From JASFTV01 sp050050615 (GTDB lineage Bacteria > Desulfobacterota > DSM-4660 > Desulfatiglandales > HGW-15): 7,018 bases of DNA. A program made the translations under genes and the position numbers. The notes beneath the pieces were generated by a model that saw only the letters and a list, made by a program, of their open reading frames with translations, had not been told where the DNA came from and did not search any database. Below are positions 5,836-7,018 of the stretch, one piece after another; the stretch's first letter is position 1; each line of letters opens with the position of its first letter. Where the stretch lies: the NCBI GenBank assembly GCA_050050615.1, contig JASFTV010000173.1, positions 1 through 7,018 on the forward strand, written 5' to 3'.

Positions 5836-7002
5836 ATGGTTTTGAACCAAGCACACGGTGAGAGGCTCCCCTCAATCTTCGTCTATTCCGATGAAATGGG
5901 GCGATTCGATTTTGGGCCTGACCATCCCTTCAAACCGGAAAGGGCGACCAAGACATATGACCTGTGTAGCCGTTACGGCATTCTAAACCATCCGTGGATG
6001 ACTGTCCTCGAACCTGAGCCGATAGACCCGAGCCTTCTCACCCTTTTCCATGAGCCCGCTTATCTCAGCCTTCTCCAAGAAGCAAGCCAGGGGAACGTGC
6101 GATTAGAGATGCTCGAACGAGGTTTGGGAACTCAAGACACCCCCATTCTTCGTGGAATCTATGAGTGGTCTTTGCGGGCGACAGGCGGCACCTTTTCCGC
6201 CATGCAATCGATCAGCGGGGGTGAGGCTCAGGTTGCTTTCAATCCCTTGGGGGGTTTTCACCATGCTTTCCCGGACCACGCAGAGGGTTTTTGTTACATA
6301 AACGACATCGTGATTGCCGTCAAAGAGGCTTTGCGTCATTCGCCGGGCTTGAAAATTGCTTTCGTCGATTTTGACGCCCACCATGGAAACGGTGTCCAGC
6401 ATGCATTCTACGAAGACCCAAGGGTTCTTTTTGTTTCCCTTCATGAAACCGGAAGAACGCTCTATCCCTGGTCCGGCAATGAGACAGAGGTAGGAGAGGG
6501 TGAGGGAAAAGGATATACAGTCAATGTCCCTCTGGAGCCGGGAACCGATGATGAAGTTTATGTTTTTGCCCTGGATGCCGTCGTGTTCCCCATACTCAAA
6601 GCCTTTTCACCGGATTTCATCGTGGCGGAGGTCGGGGCCGATACCCTGATCTCCGATCCCCTCACCCACCTGAAGCTGACCAACAACGGATACCAAAGAG
6701 CAATCAAGGGCATCATGGACATCTGCTCCAAGGTCCTCGCCCTCGGAGGGGGAGGGTATGATCTCTATCGAACTTCACGTTGCTGGACCCTGGCCTGGTC
6801 CATCCTTAATCGTGTTGAACCGGTGGATGAGTTTGCAGGATTGGTGGGGGGAATGATGTTCGGACCTGAAATGGAAGTTGGCAGTCTTTATGACCATCCC
6901 TTTCAGACCAAGGGGGAGATCAAAGAGAAGGCCTTCGAAGAGGCCCGGAGGGTGGTCGCCTACCTCCAGGAGCAGGTTTTTCCCATTCATGGACTGAAGT
7001 AA
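5836..7002 (+). CDS. AcuC-like histone-deacetylase-family zinc deacetylase
   Basis: The gene encodes 388 residues, the usual size for AcuC-type bacterial deacetylases, and is complete with a TAA stop. The N-terminal FGPDHPFKPER (26-36) is a typical opening motif of this family. The active site is intact: His142-His143 in GGFHHA, Asp178 of the charge relay, zinc ligands Asp180 and His182 (FVDFDAHHGNG) and Asp269 (VGADT), the glycine-rich loop GGGG (304-307) and the catalytic Tyr308. The expected reaction is zinc-dependent removal of acetyl or other acyl groups from lysine side chains in the cytoplasm; Bacillus AcuC removes acetyl from acetyl-CoA synthetase, but the substrate here is not shown and no acetoin genes are in view. 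At the place where class I enzymes have the second dyad Asp, this protein has Asn185, as in class II enzymes. An acetylpolyamine amidohydrolase role is possible but the motifs fit AcuC better. It is transcribed alone and divergently from the unknown gene. Confidence 0.95.
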   Translation: MVLNQAHGERLPSIFVYSDEMGRFDFGPDHPFKPERATKTYDLCSRYGILNHPWMTVLEPEPIDPSLLTLFHEPAYLSLLQEASQGNVRLEMLERGLGTQDTPILRGIYEWSLRATGGTFSAMQSISGGEAQVAFNPLGGFHHAFPDHAEGFCYINDIVIAVKEALRHSPGLKIAFVDFDAHHGNGVQHAFYEDPRVLFVSLHETGRTLYPWSGNETEVGEGEGKGYTVNVPLEPGTDDEVYVFALDAVVFPILKAFSPDFIVAEVGADTLISDPLTHLKLTNNGYQRAIKGIMDICSKVLALGGGGYDLYRTSRCWTLAWSILNRVEPVDEFAGLVGGMMFGPEMEVGSLYDHPFQTKGEIKEKAFEEARRVVAYLQEQVFPIHGLK

Positions 7003-7018
7003 TCAACATAGGTTCAAC

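Noticed and set aside
5674..5856. 60-residue minus-strand frame upstream of the deacetylase
   Set aside because: No ribosome site or family pattern, and it overlaps the start of the deacetylase gene.

Overview
The window looks like chromosomal DNA of a Gram-negative, probably anaerobic bacterium of the deltaproteobacterial / Desulfobacterota type. This is an inference from moderate GC content, the style of the large Cache-PAS sensor kinase and single-domain receiver, the BioD-like/DRTGG protein end, and intergenic spacers packed with short structured repeats. No marker gene fixes the taxon.

Layout: (1) 1-316 (+) is the 3' end of a gene for a DRTGG-domain, BioD-like 'phosphotransacetylase family' protein. 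(2) 317-833 is a gene-free convergent spacer with hairpins, a 26-bp direct repeat, a recurring octamer and a small inverted-repeat element. (3) 834-1199 and 1174-4011 (both -) form a two-component operon: a 945-residue membrane sensor histidine kinase (periplasmic double Cache, HAMP, two PAS, HisKA, HATPase_c) followed, with a 26-bp gene overlap, by a CheY-like receiver with no output domain. (4) 4012-4568 is a second gene-free spacer holding a probable minus-strand terminator and a roughly 135-bp MITE-like element with terminal inverted repeats. (5) 4569-5372 (-) encodes a 267-residue protein of unknown function. (6) 5373-5835 is a divergent spacer with no identifiable element. (7) 5836-7002 (+) encodes a complete AcuC-like, HDAC-family zinc deacetylase.

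How the genes may work together: the only firm functional unit is the kinase-receiver pair, in which the kinase should sense a small periplasmic ligand and pass phosphate to Asp53 of the receiver. The receiver must act through another protein, because it has no DNA-binding or enzymatic domain. The DRTGG protein and the AcuC-like deacetylase both belong to families often tied to acetyl-CoA or acyl metabolism, but they are separated and differently oriented, so a shared pathway is only a weak inference.

I found no phage, transposase, CRISPR, tRNA or rRNA. The window is mostly ordinary. The items most worth a second look are the structured intergenic repeats, the unknown 267-residue protein divergent from the deacetylase, and the class II-like Asn in the deacetylase active site.
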